A DNA stretch of 34,416 bases from Actinomadura hibisca NBRC 15177 (GCF_001552635.1 NZ_BCRO01000117.1:1-34416); one strand, 5' to 3'. Positions 7,450 to 15,118 are shown, counted from the first letter of the stretch. Notes: generated by a model from the letters alone, not told the origin. Made by a program: numbers and translations.

Positions 7450-8706
7450 ATGGACGACGTCGTCACGGCACCGACGCGCACCCACCCCTCCGATTCTTCC
7501 GACGTGCCCGCGGTTCCGGTGGTTCCCTCCCCCGCGACCGCACCGGACGACACCGGGCCGGTCCCGGCGGCGGCGGACGATACCCCGCCCGTCGAGGCCC
7601 CCCGCCGCAGCCGCCGCGCCGTCCTGCTCCAGGTGGCCATGATCGTCGCCACCGGCGCCCTGCTGGTGCTCTTCCGCGACCGCCTCCCCGACCTGGGCGC
7701 GATGGCCGCCGCCGCCGGGAACGCCGAACCCGGCTGGCTCGTGCTGGTCGTGCTCGCCTCCGCCGGTTCGATGGGGGCCTTCGCCCGTCTCCAGCGCCGC
7801 CTGCTGCGCATCGGCGGCGTGCCGATGCGGCTGCGCCGCGCGTTCGCCATCACCTACGCGGGCAACGCGCTGTCGGTCACGCTCCCGGCGGGTCCGGCGG
7901 TCAGCGTCGTCTACACCTTCCGGCAGTTCCGGCGCAGCGGCGCGTCCGCCAAGCTCGCCACCGCCGTCGTCCTGCTCGGCGGCGTCATCACCACCACCGC
8001 CTACACCGTCATCGGGCTGCTGGCGCTGATGGCCGACCCCACGGCGCGCGGCCCGGCGCTGACCGCGCTGACGGTGTTCGCCGCGATGGCCGCCGTGTTG
8101 GCCTTGCTCCTGCTGCGTCCCGGCCCGCGCGCCCTGCTGTCGCGGACGCTGGGCCGTCCCGTCCGCGCGCTCGCCGCCCACCACCGGGTCGCGCCGCACG
8201 CCGAGCGGCTGCGCGCGGTCCCGCGCGTCCTGCGGCCGTCCCGCCGCGACTGGGGCGCGCTGGTGCTGCTCGCCACCGCGAACTGGGCGTTCGACATCCT
8301 GGCCCTGCTGGCGGCGGCCCGCGCCGTCGGCATCGAGGTCGCCCCGCACGGCGTCACCCTCGCCTACTTCGCCGCGCAGGCCGCCGGGAGCGCGCTGCCG
8401 CTGCTGCCGGGCGGGCTCGGCGCGGTCGAGAGCAGCATGGCCGCCTCGCTGGTCGCCTTCGGCGCGACCCTCACCCCGGCGGGCGCGGCCGTGGGCCTGT
8501 ACCGGCTGGCCTCCTACTGGATCGTGGTGCTGGTCGGCTGGCTGGCCTGGCTGGCGCTGCACGAGGGCCCGCGGCTGTCGGCCCGCACCCGGCGGCGCCT
8601 GGCGGCGACGGGCGGCACGCTGCTGTCCGGGCTCACCTCGGCCTCGCTGCTGTCGCCGTACACGCCGATCATGGCGACGGCGCCGCCCGAGCCCCGGCGT
8701 CCCTGA
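7450..8706 (+). CDS. Flippase-like integral membrane protein (LPG synthase TM / UPF0104 family)
   Basis: This 418-residue protein has a Pro/Ala-rich cytoplasmic N-terminus (1 to about 55) and then about eight hydrophobic helices. Characteristic pieces are FAITYAGNALSVTLPAGPAV and YFAAQAAGSALPLLPGGLGAVESS, which match the glycine-rich motifs of the YbhN/UPF0104 family, the transmembrane half of lysylphosphatidylglycerol synthases (MprF). Members without the soluble transferase domain, like this one, are thought to move lipids across the membrane. The start is ATG at 7450, nine bases after GAGGTG; a TTG at 7432 in frame is less likely. The protein resembles stand-alone paralogues found in many actinomycetes; its lipid substrate cannot be read from sequence. 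It lies just upstream of the catabolic island but ends before the island's promoter. Confidence 0.8.
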   Translation: MDDVVTAPTRTHPSDSSDVPAVPVVPSPATAPDDTGPVPAAADDTPPVEAPRRSRRAVLLQVAMIVATGALLVLFRDRLPDLGAMAAAAGNAEPGWLVLVVLASAGSMGAFARLQRRLLRIGGVPMRLRRAFAITYAGNALSVTLPAGPAVSVVYTFRQFRRSGASAKLATAVVLLGGVITTTAYTVIGLLALMADPTARGPALTALTVFAAMAAVLALLLLRPGPRALLSRTLGRPVRALAAHHRVAPHAERLRAVPRVLRPSRRDWGALVLLATANWAFDILALLAAARAVGIEVAPHGVTLAYFAAQAAGSALPLLPGGLGAVESSMAASLVAFGATLTPAGAAVGLYRLASYWIVVLVGWLAWLALHEGPRLSARTRRRLAATGGTLLSGLTSASLLSPYTPIMATAPPEPRRP

Positions 8707-8744
8707 ACGACGACTCCCCCCGTCCCGGGCGCTTTCCGCACGAC

Positions 8745-8773
8745 TTGTTGCCGTGGTCCGCTGCTGCTAATCT
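8745..8773 (+). promoter_or_regulatory. Promoter of the monooxygenase operon
   Basis: TTGTTG at 8745-8750 and TAATCT at 8768-8773 are separated by 17 bases and fit a housekeeping-type -35/-10 pair. The palindromic operator begins two bases further on, so a bound repressor would cover the start of transcription. The transcript would have a leader of roughly 50 bases before ATG 8829. Confidence 0.6.
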
Positions 8774-8774
8774 C

Positions 8775-8790
8775 CCAAGCGAGCGCTTGG
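8775..8790. promoter_or_regulatory. KstR2-like/TetR-type operator, site 1
   Basis: CCAAGCGAGCGCTTGG is a 6-4-6 inverted repeat. Its core differs by one base from those at 15058 and 15288 and matches AnCAAGnnCTTGnT, the KstR2 operator consensus as I remember it, at all but one defined position (AGCGAGCGCTTGGT). It sits directly downstream of a -10 box, a typical repressor position. The binding protein is not encoded in this island. Confidence 0.65.
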
Positions 8791-8828
8791 TTATTTGACG
8801 GCAGCAGCGGAGCATCACCGGAGGCTCG

Positions 8829-9896
8829 ATGACGTCCCTACGGGTCAGCCTTGGCTACGAACTTGAGGTGCGCGGGCGGTCCCGCGAGGTGGAGCGGCGG
8901 GCGTTCGAGAACGTCATGGACCAGGTCGTGCTGGCCGACGAGCTCGGCTACGACACCGCCTGGTTCGTCGAGCACCACTTCACCCGGGGCTTCTCGCACT
9001 CCTCGGCGCCCGACCTGGTGCTGGCGGGGATCTCGCAGCGGACCGAGCGCATCCACCTCGGCCTCGGCGTGGTGCTGCTGCCCTTCCAGTCGCCCATCCG
9101 CACCGCCGAGCGGGTCGCCACGCTGGACGTGATCAGCGGCGGGCGGGTCGAGTTCGGCACCGGGCGCGGCGCGTCCCCGCTGGAGTACCAGGCGTTCCAG
9201 CGGCCCTTCGAGCAGTCGCGCAAGCTCTGGGAGGAGTCGCTGGAGGCGGTCCTCGCCATCTGGAACGCCGACGGGCAGCCGGTCTCGCGCTCGGGCGAGT
9301 ACTTCGAGATCCCCGACGTGGCGGTCTACCCGCGCCCGGTGCAGGAGCCGCACCCGCCGGTGTGGGTCGCCTCCACCTCCCTGGACGGGTACCTCGCCGC
9401 CGCCAAGCAGGGCTACAACCTGCTCGGCATGACGATGCTCAAGGGCCTGGACGAGGTCGCCGAGGACATCGCCAAGTACAAGCAGTGCCTGGCCGACAAC
9501 GGTTTCGACCCCGAGTCGCGGCGGATCGCGCTGATGATCCCCTGGTACGTCGCGCCCACCCAGCAGGAGGCGGTGGACACCGCCGCCGACGCGGTGCTCT
9601 GGTACCTGCGGCGGCAGATCAACCTGGTCGCGCCGCCCGACTACACCGACGCCCGGCACGCCACCCACCGCGTCCTCGGCCAGCAGGCCGTCGGGATGCC
9701 GCCGGAGGAGGCGATGGCGATCCTGCGCGACCAGACGATGGTGGTGATCGACGACGTGGAGGGCTCGCGCAAGGCCGTCGAGCGCATCCAGGCCGCCGGG
9801 GCCACCGACCTCATCCTCCAGGCGCAGGTCGGCGGCCTCGCCCACGAGCACGTCTGCGACTCGATGAAGCTGTTCATGCAGGAGGTCCGCAAGTGA
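8829..9896 (+). CDS. LLM-class (luciferase-like) flavin-dependent monooxygenase
   Basis: This 355-residue protein is a TIM-barrel flavin-dependent oxidoreductase of the bacterial luciferase-like family. Visible family features are LADELGYDTAWFVEHHF (EHH at 48-50), the strand IHLGLGVVLLPFQSPIRTAE, the VISGGRVEFGTGRG loop and HPPVWVAST. Enzymes of this class use reduced FMN, usually from a separate reductase, to oxidise aldehydes, ketones or other carbon skeletons, or use F420; which applies here is not determinable by eye. It is the first gene of a plus-strand operon and overlaps the next by four bases. The HsaB-like flavin reductase at 15319 carries the same operator and is the obvious candidate partner. 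The start ATG 8829 has a GGAGG site (8820-8824) upstream. A steroid- or terpenoid-like substrate is an inference from the neighbours. Confidence 0.88.
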   Translation: MTSLRVSLGYELEVRGRSREVERRAFENVMDQVVLADELGYDTAWFVEHHFTRGFSHSSAPDLVLAGISQRTERIHLGLGVVLLPFQSPIRTAERVATLDVISGGRVEFGTGRGASPLEYQAFQRPFEQSRKLWEESLEAVLAIWNADGQPVSRSGEYFEIPDVAVYPRPVQEPHPPVWVASTSLDGYLAAAKQGYNLLGMTMLKGLDEVAEDIAKYKQCLADNGFDPESRRIALMIPWYVAPTQQEAVDTAADAVLWYLRRQINLVAPPDYTDARHATHRVLGQQAVGMPPEEAMAILRDQTMVVIDDVEGSRKAVERIQAAGATDLILQAQVGGLAHEHVCDSMKLFMQEVRK

Positions 9897-10972
9897 GCAG
9901 CTGGATCGACCGGGCGACCTTCCCCACCAGCGGCTCGGCGCGGGGCCTGCTCCAGGTCTCGCCCGAGGGCGACCTGGTGGCCCCGCTCGACGCCCCCGAC
10001 CGCGCCGCCGCGCTCGACCTGGCCGCCGCCACGCTGCGCGCCGCCGGGCTCGGCGAGCGCGACCGGGTCGTGGTCGCGCTCAACAACGACGGCGAGGCGG
10101 CGGGCCCGCTGATCACGCAGGCCGCCGCCGAGGTGGCGCAGGCCGCCGCGTCGGTCGGGCCGCGCGGCCGGATGCGGCTGCACACCGCGCTGGAGCGGGT
10201 CGGCGCGACCGCGCTGGTCACGACCCCGGCCGGGGCGATGGACTTCCTGGCGCGGCTGCACCTGGAGTTCCTGCTCGACCCGCTGGACCTGGAGCTGGAC
10301 CACATCTTCCTGGTGGGCGAGATCCCCTCGCCCAACACCGCCTCCCAGCTCGCCGCCGAGTTTGAGGCGTCGGTCCGGGAGCTGTACGCCGACCCGTTCT
10401 TCGGCGTGCCGGTGGCCTGGCGCGCGCCCGGCGACGCGGCGCTCACCCCCGTCCGCGACGGGCTGCTCGGGCTCGCCCCCACTGACAAGGACGCGCTGCT
10501 GGAGCCGCCCTACGACGCGGGGCTCGCCGAGCTGGTGCTCACCCCGTCCTGGCACGCCACCCTCGGCGACGCCGTGCTGCGCACCGGCCACGCGGTCCGG
10601 CTCGCGGGCGGCGAGCAGGGCGTGCCCGCGCCCGCGCACACCGTGGGCGAGCACGTGCTGGTCCGGGGCCGCTGGTTGTCGGTGCCCAAGATCGCCTCGG
10701 CGCTGGCCCGGATCGACGGCGTCGCGCGCTGGGAGTTGCGGATCAAGCGCGAGGGCACCCTCGACTCGGCCGCGCTGCACGTCACCTTCAACCGCGACAC
10801 CCTGGTCAAGAACCCCATGTGGAAGTCGCGGATCGCGCAGGCCCTCTACGCGCTCACCCCCGTGGCGGTCGAGGTCGTGGTCGAGCCGGAGGTCGCCGAG
10901 GAGCGCCGCCCGCCGACGATCTCCGACCAGCGCGGCCACCACCTGGGCCGCGACCGTTCCCAGCTCTCGTAG
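9893..10972 (+). CDS. Degenerate PaaK-like (phenylacetate-CoA ligase family) protein, probably non-ligase
   Basis: The 359-residue protein aligns by eye with phenylacetate-CoA ligase PaaK from its ATP-loop to its C-terminal domain. LRAAGLGERDRVVVAL matches LRAAGGRPGDKIHVS of PaaK, LHTALERVGATALVTTPAG covers the next conserved block, and WELRIKREGTLDSAALHV matches the C-terminal strand region. The P-loop SSGTTG is replaced by TSGSARG (12-18), the YGLSE adenine-site motif by YADPFFG (165-171), and the RTRD motif by RTGHAVRL. The N-terminal 80 or so residues of true PaaK are missing. ATP-dependent ligation therefore looks impossible, and a CoA-ester-binding or scaffolding role is more likely. 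The GTG start at 9893 overlaps the monooxygenase stop (GTGA) and has GGAGGT six bases upstream, so it is translated with it. The frame is intact, so it is not a pseudogene. Confidence 0.72.
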   Translation: MSSWIDRATFPTSGSARGLLQVSPEGDLVAPLDAPDRAAALDLAAATLRAAGLGERDRVVVALNNDGEAAGPLITQAAAEVAQAAASVGPRGRMRLHTALERVGATALVTTPAGAMDFLARLHLEFLLDPLDLELDHIFLVGEIPSPNTASQLAAEFEASVRELYADPFFGVPVAWRAPGDAALTPVRDGLLGLAPTDKDALLEPPYDAGLAELVLTPSWHATLGDAVLRTGHAVRLAGGEQGVPAPAHTVGEHVLVRGRWLSVPKIASALARIDGVARWELRIKREGTLDSAALHVTFNRDTLVKNPMWKSRIAQALYALTPVAVEVVVEPEVAEERRPPTISDQRGHHLGRDRSQLS

Positions 10973-11008
10973 GCCCAGCTCTCTTAGTTCCTGGCAAGAG
11001 CCTGCCCT

Positions 11009-11040
11009 CCCGGCCCGCGTGCCCCCTCGCGCGGGCCGGG
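11009..11040 (+). terminator. GC-rich stem-loop between the PaaK-like and acyl-CoA synthetase genes
   Basis: A perfect 11-bp stem (CCCGGCCCGCG at 11009-11019 with its complement at 11030-11040) encloses a 10-base loop. It lies inside the 92-base gap and ends 24 bases before the next start. It could partly terminate transcription or protect the upstream mRNA. No T-run follows. Confidence 0.5.
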
Positions 11041-11064
11041 ACGGGCGTCTGTGGAGGAGGCGCG

Positions 11065-12648
11065 ATGGATGTGCAGCCGGTCCCCGCCTGGGGGACGATC
11101 CCGCGGATGTTGCGCGACCAGGCGGCGCGGCACGGCGACGTCACCGCCGTCGTCGCCGGGGACACCAGGCTCACCCTGGCCGAGCTGGCGGAGCAGGCGC
11201 ACGCGACCGCGCGGGCGCTGATGGCCCTGGGCGTCTCCCCCGGCGACCGGGTGGCGGTGTGGGCGCCCAACACCCCCGAATGGGTGGTCGCGGCCTACGG
11301 GATCTGGGACGCGGGCGCGGTGATCGCGCCGCTGTCCACCCGGTTCAAGGGCCTGGAGGCGGCCGAGCTGCTGCGCAAGGTCGGCGCGAAGGTGCTGCTG
11401 GTCGCCGAAGGGTTCATGGGCACCTCCTACCTGGACATGCTGGCGGACGAGAAGCTGCCCGACCTCGCGCACACCGTCGTCCTCGGCGACGGGCCGTCCC
11501 GCGCGGGCGTGCTCAGCCAGGAGGAGTTCGTCGCCGCCGGTGCGGCCGTGCCGTCGGCGGAGGCCGAGGCGCGGGCGCAGCACGTCGGGCGCGACGACCT
11601 GGCGTCGATCATGGCGACGTCCGGCACCACCGGCACGCCCAAGGGCGTCATGCTCCACCACGCGCAACTGCTGCGCGGCTACTGGGACTGGGCCGAGCTG
11701 GTCACCCTGCGCGAGGGCGACCGCTACCCGATCATCGCGCCGTTCTCGCACGGCTTCGGCATCAACGCCGGGCTGCTGGCGTGCGTGTTGCGCCGCGCCA
11801 CGATGATGCCGGTCGCGCTGTTCCGGCCGGACGAGCTGATGGACCTGATCGAGCGCGACCGGGTCAGCGTGCTGGCGGGCGCGCCGCCGATGTTCTTCAA
11901 GATCCTGGAGGAGCTGGCCGGCCGGGACGTGTCCTCGCTCCGGGTGGCGATCTGCGGCGCGGCCTCGGTGCCGCCCGAGCTGATCCGCCGGCTGGTGGAC
12001 CGGGTCGGCCTGGACCGCATGATCAACGCGTACGGGCTGATGGAGGGCACGGTCGTGTCGATGACCCGGCCCGAGGACCCGGTCGAGGTGATCGCCTCCT
12101 CCACCGGCCGCGCGGTGCCCGGGGTGTCGGTGCGGATCGTGGACGACGCGGGCCGCGACCTGCCGCCCGGCGAGCCCGGCGAGATCCTGGTCGGCGGGTA
12201 CGGGGTGATGCGCGGCTACTGGCGCGACCCCGAGCGCACCGCCGAGGCCGTGGACGCCGAGGGCTGGCTGCGCACCGGCGACATCGGCACCCTGGACGAG
12301 GCGGGCAACCTCGCGATCGTGGACCGCAAGAAGGAGATGTTCATCGTCTCCGGCTTCAACGCCTACCCCGCCGAGATCGAGGGCCTGCTGCTGCGCTGCC
12401 CGCTGGTCGGCCAGGCGGCGGTGGTCGGGGTGCCGGACGCCGCGCAGGGCGAGGTCGGCTGGGCCTACGTCGTGCCCGCCCCGGGGACGGCGCCCGACCC
12501 GGCCGACATCGTCGCCTGGGCGCGCGGCAACATGTCCAACTACAAGGTGCCGCGCCGGGTGATCCTGGTGGACTCCCTCCCGGTCAACGTCAACGGCAAG
12601 ATCGACAAGCCGTCGCTGCACGCCCGCGCGGCCGCCGGGCGGGCCTAG
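11065..12648 (+). CDS. Acyl-CoA synthetase, FadD3-like
   Basis: This 527-residue ANL-superfamily enzyme should activate a carboxylic acid to its CoA thioester through an acyl-adenylate. All signature motifs are intact: P-loop ATSGTTGTPKG (184-194), YGLMEGT (the A5-type motif), GWLRTGD (A7, ATP ribose contact), DRKKEMFIVSGFNAYPAEIE (hinge A8) and the catalytic lysine in NVNGKIDKPSL near the C-terminus. Length and motif style resemble actinobacterial FadD3 and other steroid- or aryl-acid CoA ligases rather than long-chain FadD15-type enzymes; exact specificity cannot be set by eye. The start is ATG 11065 with GGAGGAGG upstream. It follows the degenerate PaaK-like gene and ends two bases before the convergent gene at 12651. 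It probably supplies the CoA ester used by the thiolase/DUF35 pair. Confidence 0.88.
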   Translation: MDVQPVPAWGTIPRMLRDQAARHGDVTAVVAGDTRLTLAELAEQAHATARALMALGVSPGDRVAVWAPNTPEWVVAAYGIWDAGAVIAPLSTRFKGLEAAELLRKVGAKVLLVAEGFMGTSYLDMLADEKLPDLAHTVVLGDGPSRAGVLSQEEFVAAGAAVPSAEAEARAQHVGRDDLASIMATSGTTGTPKGVMLHHAQLLRGYWDWAELVTLREGDRYPIIAPFSHGFGINAGLLACVLRRATMMPVALFRPDELMDLIERDRVSVLAGAPPMFFKILEELAGRDVSSLRVAICGAASVPPELIRRLVDRVGLDRMINAYGLMEGTVVSMTRPEDPVEVIASSTGRAVPGVSVRIVDDAGRDLPPGEPGEILVGGYGVMRGYWRDPERTAEAVDAEGWLRTGDIGTLDEAGNLAIVDRKKEMFIVSGFNAYPAEIEGLLLRCPLVGQAAVVGVPDAAQGEVGWAYVVPAPGTAPDPADIVAWARGNMSNYKVPRRVILVDSLPVNVNGKIDKPSLHARAAAGRA

Positions 12649-12650
12649 GC

Positions 12651-13307
12651 TCAGCCCAGCCCGAACGCCTTGCGCGTCCAGTCGTACTGGGCGCGTGCGA
12701 CCTCCGCCAGGCCCGCCAGGATGACGTCGTCGCCGGCGGCGGCCACGCCGACGACCTCGATCCCGTCCGCGTCGCCGCCCGCCGGGACGAAGGCGATCAC
12801 GCCGCGGTCCGCCCGGTCGGCGGCCCAGACCACCGTCACCACGCGGGCCCCCGGTGACGCCTCCAGGTCCCCGGGGTGCAGCAGCCCCTCGCTGAGGTTG
12901 GCGACCAGCGCCGCGGCCGCCGGGTCGGCCTCCGGCGCCATCGCGTGCGCCTGGAAGCAGAGCGCGGCGGCGTCGTGGCGCAACATCCGCTGGAGCCGGT
13001 GGTGCTCGGGCCCGAACGAGCCGGGCGGCGGCGCCTCCGTACCGCGCAGACCCTGCGCCATGGCCCCGAGGAAGAGGGTGAAGTCCTGGCCGCAGGCGGC
13101 CCACTGGCCCGCCCCGTAGTCGGTCCCGATGTACCCGACCATCGGGAACGGCGGGTCGGGCATCGTGTTGTGGCACAGCAGGAGCGCGGGCTCCTCCGGG
13201 GCGCCGCCGAGGTTCTCGGCGAGCACGGCGTGCGCCGTCTTCCCGAGCGGTCCGCACCCGTGGTCCGGCGCGTTGTCGGCCGAACGGATCATCTGACCAT
13301 CGCTCAT
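12651..13307 (-). CDS. Hypothetical protein in the catabolic island
   Basis: The 218-residue protein matches no family I recognise. It is soluble, without signal peptide or membrane helices, and has a Cys at residue 18, LLLCHNTMPDPPFPMVGYIG near residue 45 and a C-terminal half that alternates beta-like segments (RVVTVVWAADRADRGVIAFV) with Ala/Gly-rich loops. It is the last gene of the thiolase-DUF35 unit, 55 bases after DUF35, so it is likely cotranscribed and belongs to the same pathway. The start used is ATG 13307; no good ribosome site is seen, and ATG at 13292 is an alternative. Its stop is two bases from that of the acyl-CoA synthetase gene, facing it. Confidence 0.7.
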   Translation of the reverse strand: MSDGQMIRSADNAPDHGCGPLGKTAHAVLAENLGGAPEEPALLLCHNTMPDPPFPMVGYIGTDYGAGQWAACGQDFTLFLGAMAQGLRGTEAPPPGSFGPEHHRLQRMLRHDAAALCFQAHAMAPEADPAAAALVANLSEGLLHPGDLEASPGARVVTVVWAADRADRGVIAFVPAGGDADGIEVVGVAAAGDDVILAGLAEVARAQYDWTRKAFGLG

Positions 13308-13362
13308 ACGGCCAGCGTCGCAGCGCGGAACGCGCGCGGCACCGGTTTTCCGTAAGGTCCGT

Positions 13363-13779
13363 TCAGTCGCGTTCGCGCCAGCGGACCAGCGTCGTGGCCT
13401 CGTCCACGTCGGTGAACACCGCCTCCACGGGCAGGCCGGGCCGCAGCGCGGCCGGATCGCCCTCCGCCAGGTCGCCGTACATCAGCATGTCCGCGCCCTC
13501 GTCCAGCCGCACCGCCAGCACCGCGAACGGCACCTCGTCGGCCATCGACCGCATGAACACCTGGTGGTTGACGATCCAGCTGTAGACGGTCCCGGTCCCG
13601 CGCACCGGCACCCACGCCCACTCGCGCGACCGGCACTTGTTGCACACCGCCCGCGCCGGGAAGCGCAGGACGCCGCACCCCTCGCACTTCTGCACGGTCA
13701 GCTCGTGCCGCCGCACCGCCTCCCACCAGGGCGCGGAGTCACGGTCGACTTCCGGACGCGGCCGTTGAGCAGTACCCAT
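13363..13779 (-). CDS. DUF35/OB-fold Zn-ribbon acyl-CoA-associated protein
   Basis: The 138-residue protein is a stand-alone DUF35 protein. An N-terminal helix (SAPWWEAVRRHELTVQKC) leads to a rubredoxin-like zinc ribbon with Cys32, Cys35, Cys46 and Cys49 (CEGC and CNKC), followed by an OB-fold (GTGTVYSWIVNHQVF and onward) that in this family binds the acyl-CoA partner complex. DUF35 proteins pair with Ltp-type thiolases; in steroid side-chain degradation the DUF35 part of ChsH2 activates the aldolase Ltp2. Here it lies directly downstream of such a thiolase (83-base gap holding a hairpin), which supports a heteromeric complex. The start is ATG 13779 with GGAG six to seven bases upstream. Confidence 0.9.
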   Translation of the reverse strand: MGTAQRPRPEVDRDSAPWWEAVRRHELTVQKCEGCGVLRFPARAVCNKCRSREWAWVPVRGTGTVYSWIVNHQVFMRSMADEVPFAVLAVRLDEGADMLMYGDLAEGDPAALRPGLPVEAVFTDVDEATTLVRWRERD

Positions 13780-13811
13780 TGCTCACTCCGTTCGCTGCTC
13801 GCGGCGCGTGA

Positions 13812-13861
13812 TCGCACGCCGCTTTCCTTCGTCGCAAGCTCCTCAGGCAAGCGGCGTGCGA
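13812..13861 (-). repeat. Perfect 13-bp inverted repeat between thiolase and DUF35 genes
   Basis: TCGCACGCCGCTT at 13812-13824 and its exact complement at 13849-13861 are separated by 24 bases. The element begins one base past the thiolase stop. It may be an mRNA processing or stabilising hairpin, or an attenuator that sets the ratio of thiolase to DUF35 product. The adjacent CTCACTCCGTTCGC is a sequence I associate with actinomycete intergenic repeats, which would make it a dispersed element instead. Confidence 0.6.
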
Positions 13862-13862
13862 C

Positions 13863-15038
13863 TCACCTATCACTCCTCAGGATCAGCGCCGACGTCCCGG
13901 CGAGGACGTAACCGGGCTGCGCGGTGGACAGCGCCACCTCCGCGCCCGGGACCTGCCGGTCGCCCGCGTCGCCGCGCAACTGCGCGACGGCCTCGGCGAT
14001 GTGGTTGATGCCGTGCACGTAGCCCTCCGACAGGAACCCGCCGTGGGTGTTGACCGGCAGCGCGCCGTCGATGGCGGTCGCGCCCGACTCCACGTACGCG
14101 CCGCCCTCCCCCTTGGCGCAGAAGCCGTAGTCCTCCAGTTGCACCAGGACCGAGTAGGTGAAGCAGTCGTACAGCTCGGCCACGTCGATGTCCTGCGGCC
14201 CGACGCCCGCCATCGCGTACAGGCGCGGCGCGATCCGCGCGGCCTCCGTCACGGTGAAGTCGCTGCCGGACGGGCCGCTGCCCGCGCCCGAGAAGAAGCT
14301 GTCGCCGCCGCCCCAGGCCGCGCCCGACACCAGCACCGGTGGCCGCCGCAGGTCGCGGGCGCGCTCGCGGGAGGTGACGACGACGGCGCAGGCCCCGTCG
14401 GTCTCCAGGCAGCAGTCCAGCAGCCGCAGCGGCTCGGCGATCCAGCGCGAGGCCAGGTAGTCGTCCAGCGTGATGGGGTCGCGCTTGAGGGCGCGCGGGT
14501 TCTTCACCGCGTTGGCGCGCTGGGTCACCGCGATCGTGCCGAGCTGCTCGTGGGTGGTGCCGTAGGCGTTCATGTGCGCGCGCGCGTACATCGCGAACTG
14601 CTGCGGCGGCGCGAAGTACCCGTAGGGAGCCTGGTACTGCACGTCGAAGATGGGCGCGGGCGCGCGGCCGGTGCCGCCCATCCGGAACTCCGAGCGCGCG
14701 TTGATGGCGCGGTAGCAGACCACGGTCTCGGCGACCCCCGCCGCGACCGCCATCGCCGCCTGCGCGACCACCGAGTGCGAGACGCTGCCGCCGCCGAACT
14801 GGTCGAGGTACCACGACACCTCGGGCACGCCCAGCGCGGGCGCGACCACCCACGGCGGGGTGGAGTCGCCGACGCGGTGGGTGGCCAGGCCGTCCACCTG
14901 GTCGAGGGTCAGGCCCGCGTCGTCCAGCGCGGCGAGGATCGCGTCCGCGGCGAGGGTGAGGGTGGAGACCCCCGAGTCCTTGCTGAACGGGGTGTAGCCG
15001 ACGCCCGCGATCGCCGCCTGGTCGCGAAAGCTCCCCAC
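13863..15038 (-). CDS. Ltp-type thiolase-fold protein (SCPx/Ltp2-like, probable aldolase or lyase)
   Basis: The 391-residue protein is a thiolase-superfamily member of the lipid-transfer-protein/SCPx class. It has IAGVGYTPFSK at the start, AELYDCFTYSVLVQLEDYGFC (287-307) and NTHGGFLSEGYVHGINHIAEAVAQLRG (330-356). The region where true thiolases carry the nucleophilic Cys reads FGGGSVSHSVVAQAA, with no Cys, so condensation or thiolysis is unlikely. Tyr290 and His342 lie at positions equivalent to the Tyr and His I recall as catalytic in the steroid retro-aldolase Ltp2. The start is GTG 15038 behind GGGAGGG; an in-frame ATG at 15074 would put the operator inside the gene. DUF35 is encoded next. 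Role: probably carbon-carbon cleavage of a beta-hydroxyacyl-CoA side chain, by inference. Confidence 0.85.
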   Translation of the reverse strand: MGSFRDQAAIAGVGYTPFSKDSGVSTLTLAADAILAALDDAGLTLDQVDGLATHRVGDSTPPWVVAPALGVPEVSWYLDQFGGGSVSHSVVAQAAMAVAAGVAETVVCYRAINARSEFRMGGTGRAPAPIFDVQYQAPYGYFAPPQQFAMYARAHMNAYGTTHEQLGTIAVTQRANAVKNPRALKRDPITLDDYLASRWIAEPLRLLDCCLETDGACAVVVTSRERARDLRRPPVLVSGAAWGGGDSFFSGAGSGPSGSDFTVTEAARIAPRLYAMAGVGPQDIDVAELYDCFTYSVLVQLEDYGFCAKGEGGAYVESGATAIDGALPVNTHGGFLSEGYVHGINHIAEAVAQLRGDAGDRQVPGAEVALSTAQPGYVLAGTSALILRSDR

Positions 15039-15055
15039 GAACCCTCCCTGAGCCG

Positions 15056-15069
15056 AGCAAGCGCTTGGG
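15056..15069. promoter_or_regulatory. KstR2-like/TetR-type operator, site 3 (thiolase unit)
   Basis: AGCAAGCGCTTGGG (15056-15069) contains the perfect 10-bp palindrome CAAGCGCTTG at 15058-15067. It lies about 20 bases upstream of the GTG start and downstream of the promoter, a position where a bound repressor could block elongation. It is one base from AnCAAGnnCTTGnT in the form I recall (last base G instead of T). Confidence 0.62.
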
Positions 15070-15088
15070 TACATCTCCGTACGGGACG

Positions 15089-15118
15089 AGGGTAGGCGGC
15101 CCCCGGTGGACCCGTCAA
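15089..15118 (-). promoter_or_regulatory. Promoter of the thiolase-DUF35 unit
   Basis: On the minus strand, TTGACG (complement of 15113-15118) and TACCCT (complement of 15089-15094) are 18 bases apart, a fair -35/-10 match. Transcription would start about 40 bases before the GTG at 15038 and run through operator site 3. Confidence 0.5.

Noticed and set aside
10362..12857. Long plus-strand frame overlapping the acyl-CoA synthetase gene
   Set aside because: It encodes Arg/Pro-rich sequence with no domain, whereas the overlapping frame has all acyl-CoA synthetase motifs.
13780..13862. An additional small gene between thiolase and DUF35
   Set aside because: The stretch holds a perfect inverted repeat and has no start with a ribosome site.
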